A DNA stretch of 64,000 nt from positions 40,586-104,585 of the forward strand of contig CAZEAP010000010.1 of the NCBI GenBank assembly GCA_964510315.1, read 5' to 3'. The stretch comes from CAZEAP01 sp964510315 (GTDB lineage: Bacteria > Planctomycetota > Brocadiia > SM23-32). Made by a program: the position numbers and the translations under genes. The notes below the pieces were generated by a model that was not told where the DNA came from, did not search any database, and saw only the letters and a program-made list of their open reading frames with translations. Positions 17,411-26,236 of this stretch are shown piece after piece (the first letter of the stretch is position 1; every line of letters starts with the position of its first letter).

Positions 17411-18109
17411 TTACATGGCCTCGTAAAGAACGTCCACGTGCCCATTTTGAGATGCCTCTGCCACCTCGTCCACGGCGCCCCTGTACTGCGCCAGCTTGGA
17501 GCCGCCGAAGATGCGAAACAGGACGGCGGCAAGATTGTGGTGTGTTTCGATCACAGCGTCCGGGAAATGGGATTCGCGGAGCGAGTTTTGGACGTAGAAG
17601 GCGTGGCTCTCCAGCAGCGTCATCACCGGCTGGACGGCTTGCACTTTGGCCAGGGCCTCCCGGGGGGAGCCGCCTCCTTCCGAAAGGAGGGCGGAGGCCT
17701 GCCGAATCGCCTCGTCCACGCGTTCGAATAGATTCCCGTGGTTGACGTGCTGGCCCCGGTGCACCAGTTCGTGGGCGACCACCAGTCGCAGTCCGTTCAG
17801 ATTGCTCTCGTCCACGTTCTCGCGGACCACCAGCAGCTCCGCGCTGCTGGGCTCGTATGCGGCCAGCGCATTGTTCTCCACCACGTATTCAAGCAGTCGC
17901 TCCAGCAGGCCGCGTCCGGTGTCTTCGACCGGAACCCCCGCCCCCCGCAGCCTCCCGAGTACAAGTTCCTCATAGCCCCGGTCTTTCGGGAGGACGCGCT
18001 CGCCCATGTCGTCTGCGTAAATGGCCCACTCGGTGGCTTCCTCGACCAGTGGGGCGACTTGTTCGGCCAGGCGACTCACAAGCTTTTCGGTGATGTTGAT
18101 TTGGGCCAT
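17411..18109 (-). CDS. HELVH zinc-metallopeptidase-like protein
   Basis: 232 residues. The core is LRLVVAHELVHRGQHVNH: an HExxH zincin motif (His113, Glu114, His117) followed by further His residues at 121 and 124, with a candidate third ligand Glu in TLLESHAFYVQ near 168. There is no signal peptide or transmembrane helix, so it is probably cytoplasmic. The fold resembles zinicin-like/coenzyme-F420-type or abortive-infection-associated peptidases, but no family can be named with confidence. ATG 18109 has GGAGGAAG 6 bp upstream. It begins 34 bp after the DUF6785 gene and is followed by the Rel and DUF4062 genes, all on the same strand, so it may be the protease arm of that cluster or a partner of the membrane protein. 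Confidence 0.7.
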   Translation of the reverse strand: MAQINITEKLVSRLAEQVAPLVEEATEWAIYADDMGERVLPKDRGYEELVLGRLRGAGVPVEDTGRGLLERLLEYVVENNALAAYEPSSAELLVVRENVDESNLNGLRLVVAHELVHRGQHVNHGNLFERVDEAIRQASALLSEGGGSPREALAKVQAVQPVMTLLESHAFYVQNSLRESHFPDAVIETHHNLAAVLFRIFGGSKLAQYRGAVDEVAEASQNGHVDVLYEAM

Positions 18110-18143
18110 TTGCTTCCTCCGCCGTGTCGGCGGGTTCGAGGTC

Positions 18144-20057
18144 TCAGAATGCGGGCACGGCGCCGCGGGTGACGGTCCGGACCAGCGTGGAGATTCCACC
18201 AACTGACGCCTCGGCGACGATAAGGGCTATGAAGAAGTAGCGCGCCTGACGCAGTTTCCCCCCGCCGAACAGCTTCATGATTCCCATCTTGCAGAGCCAT
18301 CCCAGCAAGAAGGGGAACCATAACCTGTGGGCGTGCCAGCTATGGCACGACAGCAGGCCGATGGCGTGAATCGGCCACCAGTAGAACCGGGCGCGCATGT
18401 ACATAAAGAACGTCATGCCGCCGGCCCCCAGCAGCAGCGACTTGGGGTATGCCTTGGCGGCCGCGGAGCCCTGCTTTATGATGCGCTGAGCCGAGTCCAT
18501 GCGCCACTTCGGTTCCGCAGTCTGCGCCCACCAGTCCGAATAGTTCGCGCCCCCCATGCGGTAGGCCGTGTTCAGGGAGGTCCACGTCCCGCAGAGAAGC
18601 GCCACCAGGAAGGCCACCATCAGGATGGGGACGAGGAGACGACGTTTGGCGGGCTTGAAAACGTCGGAGATGCGGAAGGCGTTGATGGCCATGGGCGCCA
18701 GGTAGGCGGTGCCGCCGGTGATCAGCAGAGGGTCCTGAAGATTCGTGATGACCGCCCCGGCCGGTCCCAGCGCCCGGCCTCCCGTTATGCCATGGATGAA
18801 TTCCGGCAGGCGCCAGGTCGTCCTCGCCACGTAGAGTCCCGCCTGGGCGACCACGCGCGCGTAAACCAGGTACCAACAGATGATCATCGCGAAGGCGGCA
18901 ACCGCCGCCGGCCACCGCATGCCGTGGTAGGCATACCATCCGAGGCATGCCCCCAGCGTGACGAGAGAACCCCAGAACCCCAGGCGGTAGCCGACCGGCT
19001 CACCGCTGTCGTCGGCGTCCTTCAGGCCGAGGGCCTTCCGCAGCACCACCCACAGGTGCCGGCGGGCCATGAACAGTATTCCGGCGGTGAAAGCGATGTA
19101 AGCGCCGGCCTGCTGCCAACGCATCAGCGGTTTGCGCAGATGCCCCAGCCCCAGGTAGTGGGCCGTCTGCAGTTCCATCCTGGCGACCAGGTAGAAGACC
19201 CAGATGCTCAGCGAGACGTCGGCGGGCACAAGGAACGCGAAGCCCACCGCGGAGGTCCACAGGTTGAAGTTCTGAAAACCCATCGGCTCCAGGGGCGTTC
19301 CCGCCAGCGCGTCCTTTATCGGGAGGGGGATATGGAACGCGGGACCGGCGCCGAAGATGACGGGCAGCGCCCTGATGAAACGGAAGCTGAGCGCGAAGAC
19401 CAGCCCGACGATGAAGCCCTTCTGGGTGAACGCGGCGGGAAGCCAGCGGCGTTCCGCGCTGCCCTGGGTGAACTCCAGGGGCACGCGGGCCAGTGGAAAC
19501 ATCAGTCGCTCCGACTCCACCCACTGCCGGCGCAGGATTCCCATCAGGAAGAAGATGAACAGGTACAGGGCGATGAAGAAGACGCCCCAGTGGATCAGCG
19601 GTCGCATCCAGCGTCCCCACGGCACCCGCTCCCATCCGCCCTTGAAATAGCGGGCGGCCGCCACGGAGCGCGGGTCGTTGCTCAACACCAGCTCTTCGGG
19701 CGCGTGGGTCAGCGCGCCGTCGTCCTCCCAGGCGACGTCCGCGCGCCGGGCGAGATACGACGGAGCCGCCGTAAAGGAAAACCAGAAGCGGGCCAGCCCG
19801 TCGCCCGGGAACGTGGCTCCGACGATCAGCATGCACCAGACCAGCATCAACTCCGCCTGGCTCAGCTCCCAGCCGCGTCGGACCAGCTTGATCAGGAGGT
19901 TCACTCCCACCGTCAGTATGACCAGCACGAGCACTGCCCCGCCGGGGAAGGCCGTCCCGCTGAAACCGCCCCATCCCTTGGCCCAGCTCACCCAGGGCTC
20001 GAGCAGTGCTATGCCCGCCACGAAGAAAAGGCCGATGAGGAAGGCCCGCCAGGTCAC
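18144..20057 (-). CDS. DUF6785-family polytopic membrane protein
   Basis: About 637 residues with a dozen or more hydrophobic helices, starting with FLIGLFFVAGIALL and ELMLVWCMLIVGATFPGDGL. Charged loops such as ERLMFPLARVPLEF and WRLPEFIHGITGGRALGPAG fit the DUF6785/DUF6784 family, which is common in Planctomycetota and Armatimonadota and has no known function. I place the start at GTG 20057 (GGAG 7 bp upstream); a TTG at 20096 would add 13 residues but coincides with the predicted transcription start. The metallopeptidase follows after 34 bp, suggesting co-transcription. Confidence 0.8.
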   Translation of the reverse strand: MTWRAFLIGLFFVAGIALLEPWVSWAKGWGGFSGTAFPGGAVLVLVILTVGVNLLIKLVRRGWELSQAELMLVWCMLIVGATFPGDGLARFWFSFTAAPSYLARRADVAWEDDGALTHAPEELVLSNDPRSVAAARYFKGGWERVPWGRWMRPLIHWGVFFIALYLFIFFLMGILRRQWVESERLMFPLARVPLEFTQGSAERRWLPAAFTQKGFIVGLVFALSFRFIRALPVIFGAGPAFHIPLPIKDALAGTPLEPMGFQNFNLWTSAVGFAFLVPADVSLSIWVFYLVARMELQTAHYLGLGHLRKPLMRWQQAGAYIAFTAGILFMARRHLWVVLRKALGLKDADDSGEPVGYRLGFWGSLVTLGACLGWYAYHGMRWPAAVAAFAMIICWYLVYARVVAQAGLYVARTTWRLPEFIHGITGGRALGPAGAVITNLQDPLLITGGTAYLAPMAINAFRISDVFKPAKRRLLVPILMVAFLVALLCGTWTSLNTAYRMGGANYSDWWAQTAEPKWRMDSAQRIIKQGSAAAKAYPKSLLLGAGGMTFFMYMRARFYWWPIHAIGLLSCHSWHAHRLWFPFLLGWLCKMGIMKLFGGGKLRQARYFFIALIVAEASVGGISTLVRTVTRGAVPAF

Positions 20058-20102
20058 GATGCGCTCCGCGATTTGTGGTGGATCGTCCGGGGTCAACCGG
20101 GG

Positions 20103-20130
20103 ATTATATCGAGAGCCATGCGTCAGACAA
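20103..20130 (-). promoter_or_regulatory. Sigma-70-type promoter of the DUF6785 gene
   Basis: On the minus strand TTGTCT (20130-20125), a 16-bp spacer and a consensus TATAAT (20108-20103). Transcription would begin near 20096, about 40 nt before the GTG start. Confidence 0.6.
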
Positions 20131-20270
20131 CCGCGCGCTCCGGGGGGAAAACGGTGGCGGGCACCGGAGTTTGCCCGCCCCCTTCCCGGCCGGTGGAGTG
20201 AACGAGGGCTTCCCGTGGATGCAGAGTCGCGGCACGCGCCGGGCCTCGGCGCGCTGAGGATAGCTTACGC

Positions 20271-20498
20271 ATGGAGGAATGGGAGAGGGAGTATCGATGC
20301 CTGGGAAGATCAGGCTTGCAGGTCAGCGCCGTATCGCCGGGTTCCCGGCGCACGTTCGGGCAGCGAGTGGACGACGCGACGACGCGGCGGTGCATGGAAC
20401 TCGCCGTCGAGGACAACGTGCAGGCCGTGGAGGTCGTCGAGCAGCTCACCGAGGAAGTGCTGGCCCGAATCGAGGATATCCTCGGCAACAAGCCCTGA
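20271..20498 (+). pseudogene. Aldo/keto reductase remnant with an in-frame internal deletion
   Basis: A 75-codon open frame. Its first ~42 residues match the N-terminus of Kv-beta-like aldo/keto reductases (EYRCLGRSGLQVSAVSPGS, then FGQRVDDATTRRCMELA) and its last ~33 match their C-terminus (NVQAVEVVEQLTEEVLARIE, DILGNKP). The roughly 240 residues between, holding the catalytic Asp-Tyr-Lys-His tetrad and most of the barrel, are gone without a frameshift. The product cannot be a working reductase. It abuts the truncated DUF1593 gene on the opposite strand, so one deletion event may have damaged both. Confidence 0.75.
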
Positions 20499-21135
20499 CG
20501 CCCCGCCGGGAGTCCGCGGAAAGCGTGACAGCGTGAGATCGCGAGACCGAATCCTCTGCACGCTGCGGCACAGCGAAGATGTCCGGGAAGGTATGGCACA
20601 TCCAGGCGCCGCTGTCGTCCTGCCCGGAGTCGTCGTAGACCCGCACTTTTGATAGCAGTCTGTCTCGCACCTCGTCCGGGTAACGTTCATCGATATCCCA
20701 CAGGGCCTGGGCCAGGGTGTTGGAGCCGGCGTTGACGGCGAAGTGCACAGGGCGTGCATCGTCTGCCTGTAGGGCTCTGATGATCAGCTCGGAGCCGGCC
20801 GTGCTCTTGCCGGTCCCAACCGCCTTCATTCCGTAACCGCGCTGTCCGCCGGCGGTGCGCTCCAGCAGATGCTCTCGGGTGGGCCAACCCGGTGCGTGCT
20901 GCAGCAGGTTAGGGCGAACCACGCCGTATGCCTCAACTCGGTCAGCGATGGATTCCGGATAGACCGTGTTGGGCAGCCAGCACGATGTCACGGCGATCAG
21001 ACCTTCGATTTCGAGTTCATTGGCGTACATCAGCAGGTGAACCATGGTCTGCGAATCGTCGGGTTCGTTCTCCATGTCTGTCAGGATAATGAGACGGTAA
21101 CGCTGTTTGGGTTTGCCTTTGGAAAGGAATCTCAT
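20446..21135 (-). pseudogene. C-terminally truncated DUF1593 (nucleoside-hydrolase-like) gene
   Basis: Starts at ATG 21135 with a strong AAGGAGGT 8 bp upstream. RLIILTDMENEPDDSQTMVH, then ANELEIEGLIAVTS, and later HFAVNAGSNTLAQALWDI are hallmarks of DUF1593, whose N-terminal domain has an inosine-uridine nucleoside hydrolase fold with an Asp-rich calcium site. Family members run to ~450-500 residues; here the match stops at about CHTFPDIF (near 20575) and ~45 unrelated residues precede the stop. The lost part includes the C-terminal beta-sandwich. Its 3' end overlaps the aldo/keto reductase relic in antisense. Confidence 0.7.
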
Positions 21136-21210
21136 AGGACCTCCTTGTTCCCGAGCAGTATCGAAGGGGCAACAGATGAGAGCCGTGCGCTTAGGCAAAG
21201 CCCCGCGCAT

Positions 21211-21238
21211 CGTATACTGCGGCAATCTCGAAAGACAA
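21211..21238 (-). promoter_or_regulatory. Likely promoter of the truncated DUF1593 gene
   Basis: Minus-strand TTGTCT (21238-21233), 16-bp spacer, TATACG (21216-21211); leader of about 70 nt before the ATG at 21135. Confidence 0.5.
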
Positions 21239-21298
21239 GCGTAGCCATTCACGGGCTTTCTGAGAATCTGCCCTCCGCCGTTGCGTATGCTGTCGGGC

Positions 21299-21620
21299 AT
21301 GGCACCAAAGACTCCTACAGCCGAATGCCCGAACTGCAAACGGTTTGCAGGCCGCGTGGCCCAACTGGAGGTGCTCGTGCTGAAGCTCCAGGGCCGTATC
21401 GTGGAGGTCGAGGCAAAAACCGCCCGGTGCCCGGCACGGCAAGAAGCGTTGCATGGGCGGCCAGCCCGGTCATCGTCGCCACGAGCGCCCGTCTTTTCCG
21501 CCCGAACAGATCGACCAGACGCGGCGGTATCGGCTGGAGCGGTGTCCCCGCTACGGCGGGCCGCTGCAGAGGTCCTGGGAGCGGCCCCCTGCGTCCGGCA
21601 GGTCGAGCTAACCGACTCGA
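21299..21620 (+). pseudogene. IS66-family transposase N-terminal remnant
   Basis: The first frame starts ATG 21299 and reads CPNCKRFAGRVAQLEVLVLK, then LQGRIVEVEAK, the N-terminal leucine-rich coiled coil of IS66 transposases. From ~21440 a different frame reads GKKRCMGGQPGHRRHERPSF, followed by PPEQIDQTRRYRLERCP, the zf-IS66 zinc-binding region. Near 21595 the reading returns to the first frame with VRQVELTD. The NSSKPPSSD-type linker and the whole catalytic DDE domain are missing. This shows past IS66 insertion in a region full of other remnants. No terminal inverted repeats are recognisable. Confidence 0.75.
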
Positions 21621-21638
21621 ATTCAGCGGAGGAATCCC

Positions 21639-22493
21639 ATGGCGAAGAAACGTAAGCTGAGCGTGCTGGACCTGCAGAGGATGAAGGACGAGGGCGAGCA
21701 GGTGGTGTGGGTGACCGCCTACGACTACATCACCGCCCAACTGGCCGAAAAGGCCGGAATGGACATGATCCTGGTCGGCGACAGCCTGGGGATGTGCATC
21801 TACGGCTATCCGGGCACCATACCCGTGACGATGGACCAATGCATCTACCACTGCGAGGCCGTCCGGCGGGCCGCGCCGAACACGTTCATCATCGGCGACA
21901 TGCCGTTCGGCTCTTACCAGGTCAGCGCCGAGAAAGCCGTCGAGAACGCCATCCGTTTCCACAAGGAGGCCGACGTGGACGCCGTCAAGCTCGAAGGCGG
22001 CGAACGCGTGGCGGACGTGGTAGAGGCCATCGCCGAAAGCGGCATGCTGGTGATGGGCCACCTGGGCCTGACGCCCCAGTCATCGAACGCGCTGGGCGGC
22101 TTCAAAGCACAGGGCCGGACGGCGGAGACGGCGATGGACGTGATCCGCGACGCACGGGTGATCCACGAGGCCGGCGCCTTCTCCATACTCATCGAAGCCG
22201 TGCCGCCGGCGGTCACTGCAATCATCCGCGAGGAGCTGCCGGTGCCCATCTACTCGATCGGGGCCGGCTCCCACGCCGACGGTCAGCTCATGATCTGCTC
22301 CGACATAATCGGCCATTTCCAGGCATTCACCCCGAAGTTCGTCAAACGCTACGGCGACGTCGCGGGCGAGATCAGCCGCTCGTTCGAGCAGTACGCCGAG
22401 GAGGTCCGAGGCGGCCAGTTCCCCACCGAGGACTATGCCTACAGCATGATCGAAGGCGAGCTGGACAAGCTGCGCGACCTGATGGAGGGGTGA
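21639..22493 (+). CDS. panB: 3-methyl-2-oxobutanoate hydroxymethyltransferase
   Basis: 284 residues, full length for PanB. It catalyses the tetrahydrofolate-dependent hydroxymethylation of 2-oxoisovalerate to ketopantoate, first step of pantothenate and CoA synthesis. The TIM barrel shows the metal and substrate residues: VTAYDYITAQLAE, LVGDSLGM, IGDMPFGSYQVS, VKLEGGE, GHLGLTPQS and the IYSIGAG region. ATG 21639 has GGAGG 9 bp upstream. It is a stand-alone gene: panC and panD are not adjacent. The upstream flank is the decayed IS66 copy. Confidence 0.95.
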   Translation: MAKKRKLSVLDLQRMKDEGEQVVWVTAYDYITAQLAEKAGMDMILVGDSLGMCIYGYPGTIPVTMDQCIYHCEAVRRAAPNTFIIGDMPFGSYQVSAEKAVENAIRFHKEADVDAVKLEGGERVADVVEAIAESGMLVMGHLGLTPQSSNALGGFKAQGRTAETAMDVIRDARVIHEAGAFSILIEAVPPAVTAIIREELPVPIYSIGAGSHADGQLMICSDIIGHFQAFTPKFVKRYGDVAGEISRSFEQYAEEVRGGQFPTEDYAYSMIEGELDKLRDLMEG

Positions 22494-22539
22494 CGCCGAC
22501 TGCTGAGCGCCCACCGGGATCTATAGGAGGCGGACCAGA

Positions 22540-22896
22540 ATGGGACGGCGTGGCGACATTCCCCGGAGGGAGTGCCTGAGACTGTTCGGCGCCGTGGACC
22601 TGCCCAAAGGGCGTGACCTGCTTGATCACGGGCGCCTGTTCGACTTCCTGATGGGAAAGCGGGTGCCGTTCAGGCTGCGCCGGGCGGCCGAAAACTGGGA
22701 GCGCCGGCCGGTCCGAGTCAACCTGCGCTGGGCGTGGACGCCGCACCTACATCTGGCGGCCAGCGTGGACGAGAAGATCGCGCCGTATTTGGAGGACCCC
22801 TGCTCCGGTGAGGTTCCCCCGGCGGAGGACGACCCCGCCTGGGCCGCCGTTCCCACCTGGGCCGGCATCTATCGAATCGAGAAACTGGGCGTTTAG
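22540..22896 (+). CDS. Small hypothetical protein
   Basis: 118 residues, unrecognised. It has a good GGAGG ribosome binding site 10 bp before the ATG, begins 46 bp after panB, and is basic in its first half and acidic in its second (VDEKIAPYLEDP, EVPPAEDDP). It ends with PTWAGIYRIEKLGV. There are no membrane segments or cysteine motifs. Its downstream neighbour is a frameshifted relic, so this could itself be a decayed fragment; coding potential rests on the ribosome binding site and uninterrupted frame. Confidence 0.45.
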   Translation: MGRRGDIPRRECLRLFGAVDLPKGRDLLDHGRLFDFLMGKRVPFRLRRAAENWERRPVRVNLRWAWTPHLHLAASVDEKIAPYLEDPCSGEVPPAEDDPAWAAVPTWAGIYRIEKLGV

Positions 22897-22957
22897 ACAG
22901 GTTGTTTTCCACTGCAAGAGCACAACTGGCCCCTTCTACCGACAGACGGTTCCCATC

Positions 22958-23453
22958 ATGCTGCAGATCGAACGGATCCTGGATGACCTTCGGGCCGGCC
23001 GCCGGAATGTACGAGCATCACGACGGCATGGGGCTGGAGGTCTTCCTCACCCAGTTCGGCGGCGCTTTCAACCTGCACAAACCGATCTCCCGGTGGAGCG
23101 ATAAGGACAGGGCCGACGCCGCCCGCCTGATCGGCGTGTTCAAGAACCTGCGCCGCTACCTGAACAAGGACTTCTGGAGCCTGTTCCCGCAGCCTCACGA
23201 CCGGGAGGGCTGGGACGGCTGGCAGTTCCACGACCCGGAAAGCGGGACGGGACTGCTGCTGTTCTTCAAGCGGCGCGACTGCGAGGAAGACAATCGGCAG
23301 GTCGAGCTTCGTTGGCCCGAGGATGCCGGCAAGCTGCGGTTCGGCACGGTGCTGGGGAGCGCGGACCTCACGGTCGAGAGCGGCGGGCGCGTCGGCGCGA
23401 CGATGGACAGCCGGGCGGCTCTCGTGCGATACGAGCCCGTTGCGGGGAGTTGA
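22958..23453 (+). pseudogene. Frameshifted C-terminal remnant of an alpha-galactosidase-like protein
   Basis: From ATG 22958 one frame reads MLQIERILDDLRA; near 22995 the coding sense moves to another frame as GMYEHHDGMGLEVFLTQFGG, AFNLHKPISRW, FKNLRRYLNKDFWSLFPQPH and WQFHDPESGTGLLLFFKRR. The second part resembles the C-terminal end of the barrel and beta-sandwich of GH36/GH27-type alpha-galactosidase-like proteins of environmental bacteria; this family call is tentative. The single-base shift and absence of an N-terminal catalytic region mark it as a pseudogene. It converges with the phosphoglycerate-mutase gene 33 bp away. Confidence 0.5.
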
Positions 23454-23486
23454 CCGCGCGCCTGGTCCGCAGCGACGTCCCGCGTT

Positions 23487-24695
23487 TCAGTATTCCCAGC
23501 CGCTCGGGTGCCGGTCCAGGAATAGTTCGATGAGTTCGTGGCCTTCCTCGACCTCCACCTCCGAGGCGGCGGCGTGCGCCTCGTTGAAGGGGACGCCGGC
23601 GGCGGCACCTATCCCCTCCCCCCATACGGCGAAAGGCACCTTCCCGCGCTCGTGCCTGCCGTCCTCAACAGAGGTCAGGTGGTCGGGACAGATCAGCAAC
23701 CGCAGCTCCCCTTCCTGGTCGGCATTGGCCATAACCGGACCGAGGATCTCGCGGTCGACCTGTTCGATGGCGCGGACCTTGGCCTTTACGTCACGGTCGT
23801 GGCTGGCCTCGTCCGGCGCCTCGACGTGGACCAGTACGATGTCGTATTCCCCGAGGGCATCCACGGCATAGCGCCCTTTGGCGGCGTAGTCGGTGTCGGT
23901 GTAACCGGTTGCGCCCGGCACGTCGATGACGTCCCACCCGATCAGGCGGCAGGTGCCCCGCACCAGATTCACCGCGCTGATGGCGGCGCCGCGCAGACCG
24001 AACAGTTCCTGGAAGCTTTTGAAGGCGGGCTTTTTCCCCGGGCTCCACAGCCAGATCATGTTGGCCGGATTGGTCCCGAGGTCCCGTCGCACCTCGTTGA
24101 CCTCGTGACCCTCCAGCACACCGCGGGAGCGTTCCATCAGGTCGATGAGCACTTCTCTGCCCTCCCCCTCGGGCAGATGATCGCGCAACGGCTCCCCCAC
24201 AATCTGGTGGGGTGGAGTAGTTTCGACCTCGAGGGGGTCTTCCCCGCGGTACATGAATATGTGGCGGTAGCTGACGCCCGTATGAAAACGGTTCCGGGCA
24301 TCGCCGAGGGCGTCATTGAGCGCCTGGATCAGGACCTCCGCCTCTTCGGTACTGATGTGGCCCCCGGTGAAATCGGCTATGGAGTGGTCGCCCACGGTGA
24401 TCAGGTTGCAGCGGACCGCCCATTCGTCGGGTCCCATCTCGATGCCCAGGTCGGCGGCTTCCAGCGGGCCCCTTCCGGTGAAATACGCGGTGGGGTTGTA
24501 GCCCAGGACGCTTATCATGGCCACAGAACTGCCCGGCTCCATCCGGTGCGGCACGTGACAGGTCACCCCCAGCAGGCCCTCGCGCGCCGCCCGATCCATG
24601 TTCGGGGTCCGCGCGGCTTCCAACGGCGTTCTATCGCCCAGCTTCCGGATGGGATGGTCGGCCGCGCCGTCCGGGACAACTATGCAGTACCTCAT
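23487..24695 (-). CDS. apgM: Archaeal-type cofactor-independent phosphoglycerate mutase family; possible homoserine kinase replacement
   Basis: 402 residues of the alkaline-phosphatase superfamily, COG3635 type. VPDGAADHPIRKLGDRTPLE carries the first metal Asp. MEPGSSVAMISVLGYNP holds the Ser nucleophile, HVEAPDEASHDRD and CPDHLTSVEDGRH the remaining metal ligands, so it looks active. Family members interconvert 3- and 2-phosphoglycerate, but those encoded directly after hom have been proposed as a functional substitute for homoserine kinase in threonine synthesis. Here it begins 23 bp after hom in the same operon and no thrB is nearby, favouring that role. ATG 24695 has GGGAGGAAT 4 bp upstream. 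Confidence 0.85.
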   Translation of the reverse strand: MRYCIVVPDGAADHPIRKLGDRTPLEAARTPNMDRAAREGLLGVTCHVPHRMEPGSSVAMISVLGYNPTAYFTGRGPLEAADLGIEMGPDEWAVRCNLITVGDHSIADFTGGHISTEEAEVLIQALNDALGDARNRFHTGVSYRHIFMYRGEDPLEVETTPPHQIVGEPLRDHLPEGEGREVLIDLMERSRGVLEGHEVNEVRRDLGTNPANMIWLWSPGKKPAFKSFQELFGLRGAAISAVNLVRGTCRLIGWDVIDVPGATGYTDTDYAAKGRYAVDALGEYDIVLVHVEAPDEASHDRDVKAKVRAIEQVDREILGPVMANADQEGELRLLICPDHLTSVEDGRHERGKVPFAVWGEGIGAAAGVPFNEAHAAASEVEVEEGHELIELFLDRHPSGWEY

Positions 24696-24718
24696 CGATT
24701 CCTCCCAAGGGAAGCGGC

Positions 24719-26023
24719 CTAAATGTCCGCTACGCGAAGCATCCGGGTGTTCTCGCCCCGGATGACGTCGAGCCGGTTGATACGGTCCAGTGCCCTGCGC
24801 AAGGCGGCCTCCTGCGCGAGGTGAGTCATGAAGACTACGGGCACGAACTCTCTTCCTTCGGCGGCTACCTCGTGCTGGCGGACCGAGGCAATGCTGATGT
24901 CCTCCTCTCCCAGTATGCCCGCCACCCGGGCGAGCACCCCGGGACGGTCGAGGCAGTCGAGGCGGAAATAATAGCGGATGCGGACCTTTCCGAAGGGGAC
25001 CTGTTGCGCCTCGGGCACGTCGCCGAACTGTGAGAGACTTCCGAACTCCTTCCCATACGTACCGAGCGCCACCCGCGCGACGTCCGCCACCACGGCACTG
25101 CTTGTGGGCAGGCGGCCGGCGCCCTTTCCGGTCAGCACGATCTCGCCGGCCCGCCCGGCGTGAATGCACACGGCATTATAGACCCCGCCGACGGCGGCCA
25201 GGGCATGGTCCCGGCGAAGCAGCGCCGGGTGCACCCGAAGATCCAGGCCGTCTTCGCGGCGCACCCCGATGGCCAACAGCTTCAGGGTGTATCCCAAAGC
25301 TTTTGCGTAGCGGAGGTCACTCAGTTGGACGCCGGCAATTCCCTCGCACGGGATCTGGTCCAGGTCGACCTTGACGCCGAAGGCCAGCCGGCTCAGCACG
25401 GCCAGTTTATGGGCGGAGTCCCGCCCCTCAACGTCCAGGGCCGGGTCGGCCTCCGCGAAACCCCGCTCCTGCGCCTCGCCCAAAGCGTCCTCGTAGCCGA
25501 TGCCCTCCCGCAGCATTCGCGTCAGCACGTAGTTGCACGTTCCGTTGACGATGCCGTAGAGGCTTTCCACCCGGTCGCCCACGAGCGAGCTGCGGAGGGC
25601 CGCAATGACGGGGATGCCGCCGGCGGCGGCGGCCTCAAAAGCTATGCACCGTCCCTGCTGCCTGGCCAGGCGATAGAGTTCATCACCGGCTTCAGCAAGG
25701 AGGGCCTTGTTGGCCGTGACGACGTCTTTTCCCGAGCGCAGCGCCCGCTCCACCACCCGCCGCGCCTCCGTGGTGCCGCCGAACAATTCCACCACCACCC
25801 TGACCTCGGGGTCGGCCAGGGGGGCCTGGAGGTCGTCAGTGAGCACCAGGTCATCGGGCGGATCCAGCTCGGCGCGGACCTCATCCATTCGGGCATCGAC
25901 CACGTACTTCAGGGCGACTCCGTTTCCAAGGTGCTCACGGAGCGCGCTGCGCCCCAGCAGCGCCCGGGCCACACCCATACCGACGGTTCCGCAGCCGTAG
26001 AGGGCAACTTGTGTGGTTTCCAT
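24719..26023 (-). CDS. hom: Homoserine dehydrogenase
   Basis: 434 residues. It reduces aspartate-4-semialdehyde to homoserine with NAD(P)H, at the branch to threonine and methionine. The N-terminal Rossmann loop is LYGCGTVGMGVARAL. The catalytic domain has AAGGIPVIAALR, NGTCNYVLTRML and DPALDVEGRDSAHKLAVL, with its conserved Asp and Lys. An ACT regulatory domain occupies the last ~85 residues (DRPGVLARVAGILGEEDISI), consistent with feedback by threonine. ATG 26023 has TGGAGGGG 6 bp upstream. First gene of a two-gene operon from the promoter at 26102-26131. Confidence 0.96.
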   Translation of the reverse strand: METTQVALYGCGTVGMGVARALLGRSALREHLGNGVALKYVVDARMDEVRAELDPPDDLVLTDDLQAPLADPEVRVVVELFGGTTEARRVVERALRSGKDVVTANKALLAEAGDELYRLARQQGRCIAFEAAAAGGIPVIAALRSSLVGDRVESLYGIVNGTCNYVLTRMLREGIGYEDALGEAQERGFAEADPALDVEGRDSAHKLAVLSRLAFGVKVDLDQIPCEGIAGVQLSDLRYAKALGYTLKLLAIGVRREDGLDLRVHPALLRRDHALAAVGGVYNAVCIHAGRAGEIVLTGKGAGRLPTSSAVVADVARVALGTYGKEFGSLSQFGDVPEAQQVPFGKVRIRYYFRLDCLDRPGVLARVAGILGEEDISIASVRQHEVAAEGREFVPVVFMTHLAQEAALRRALDRINRLDVIRGENTRMLRVADI

Positions 26024-26101
26024 GGACTCCCCTCCAGACGGAGCCTGCAATCGGACGCGGCAGAGCGCTGCGGGATCGGCAGAAGCGCTTCAAGCCTGCA
26101 A

Positions 26102-26131
26102 AGTATAACCGTCCCCCCGGCGGACTGTCAA
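26102..26131 (-). promoter_or_regulatory. Strong sigma-70-type promoter of the hom operon
   Basis: Minus strand: consensus TTGACA (26131-26126), 18-bp spacer, TATACT (26107-26102). Predicted start near 26095 gives a ~70-nt leader before hom. Confidence 0.75.
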
Positions 26132-26236
26132 TCAGCAGAGCGCCTGTGCTATCCCCACTTTGTCCCAAAGTGTACTGCCCGCCGGCTCAAACCCGGTAAA
26201 CGGAAAGGCCCACGTTGCGCTTGTCCACGGTGCCTG

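Noticed and set aside
17146..17532. 128-codon minus-strand frame upstream of the Rel gene
   Set aside because: Overlaps the end of the metallopeptidase gene in a different frame; Cys/Arg-rich with no start signal.
18327..20201. 624-codon plus-strand open frame
   Set aside because: Antisense of the DUF6785 gene; composition is low-complexity Arg/Gly/Pro/Gln, typical of a shadow.
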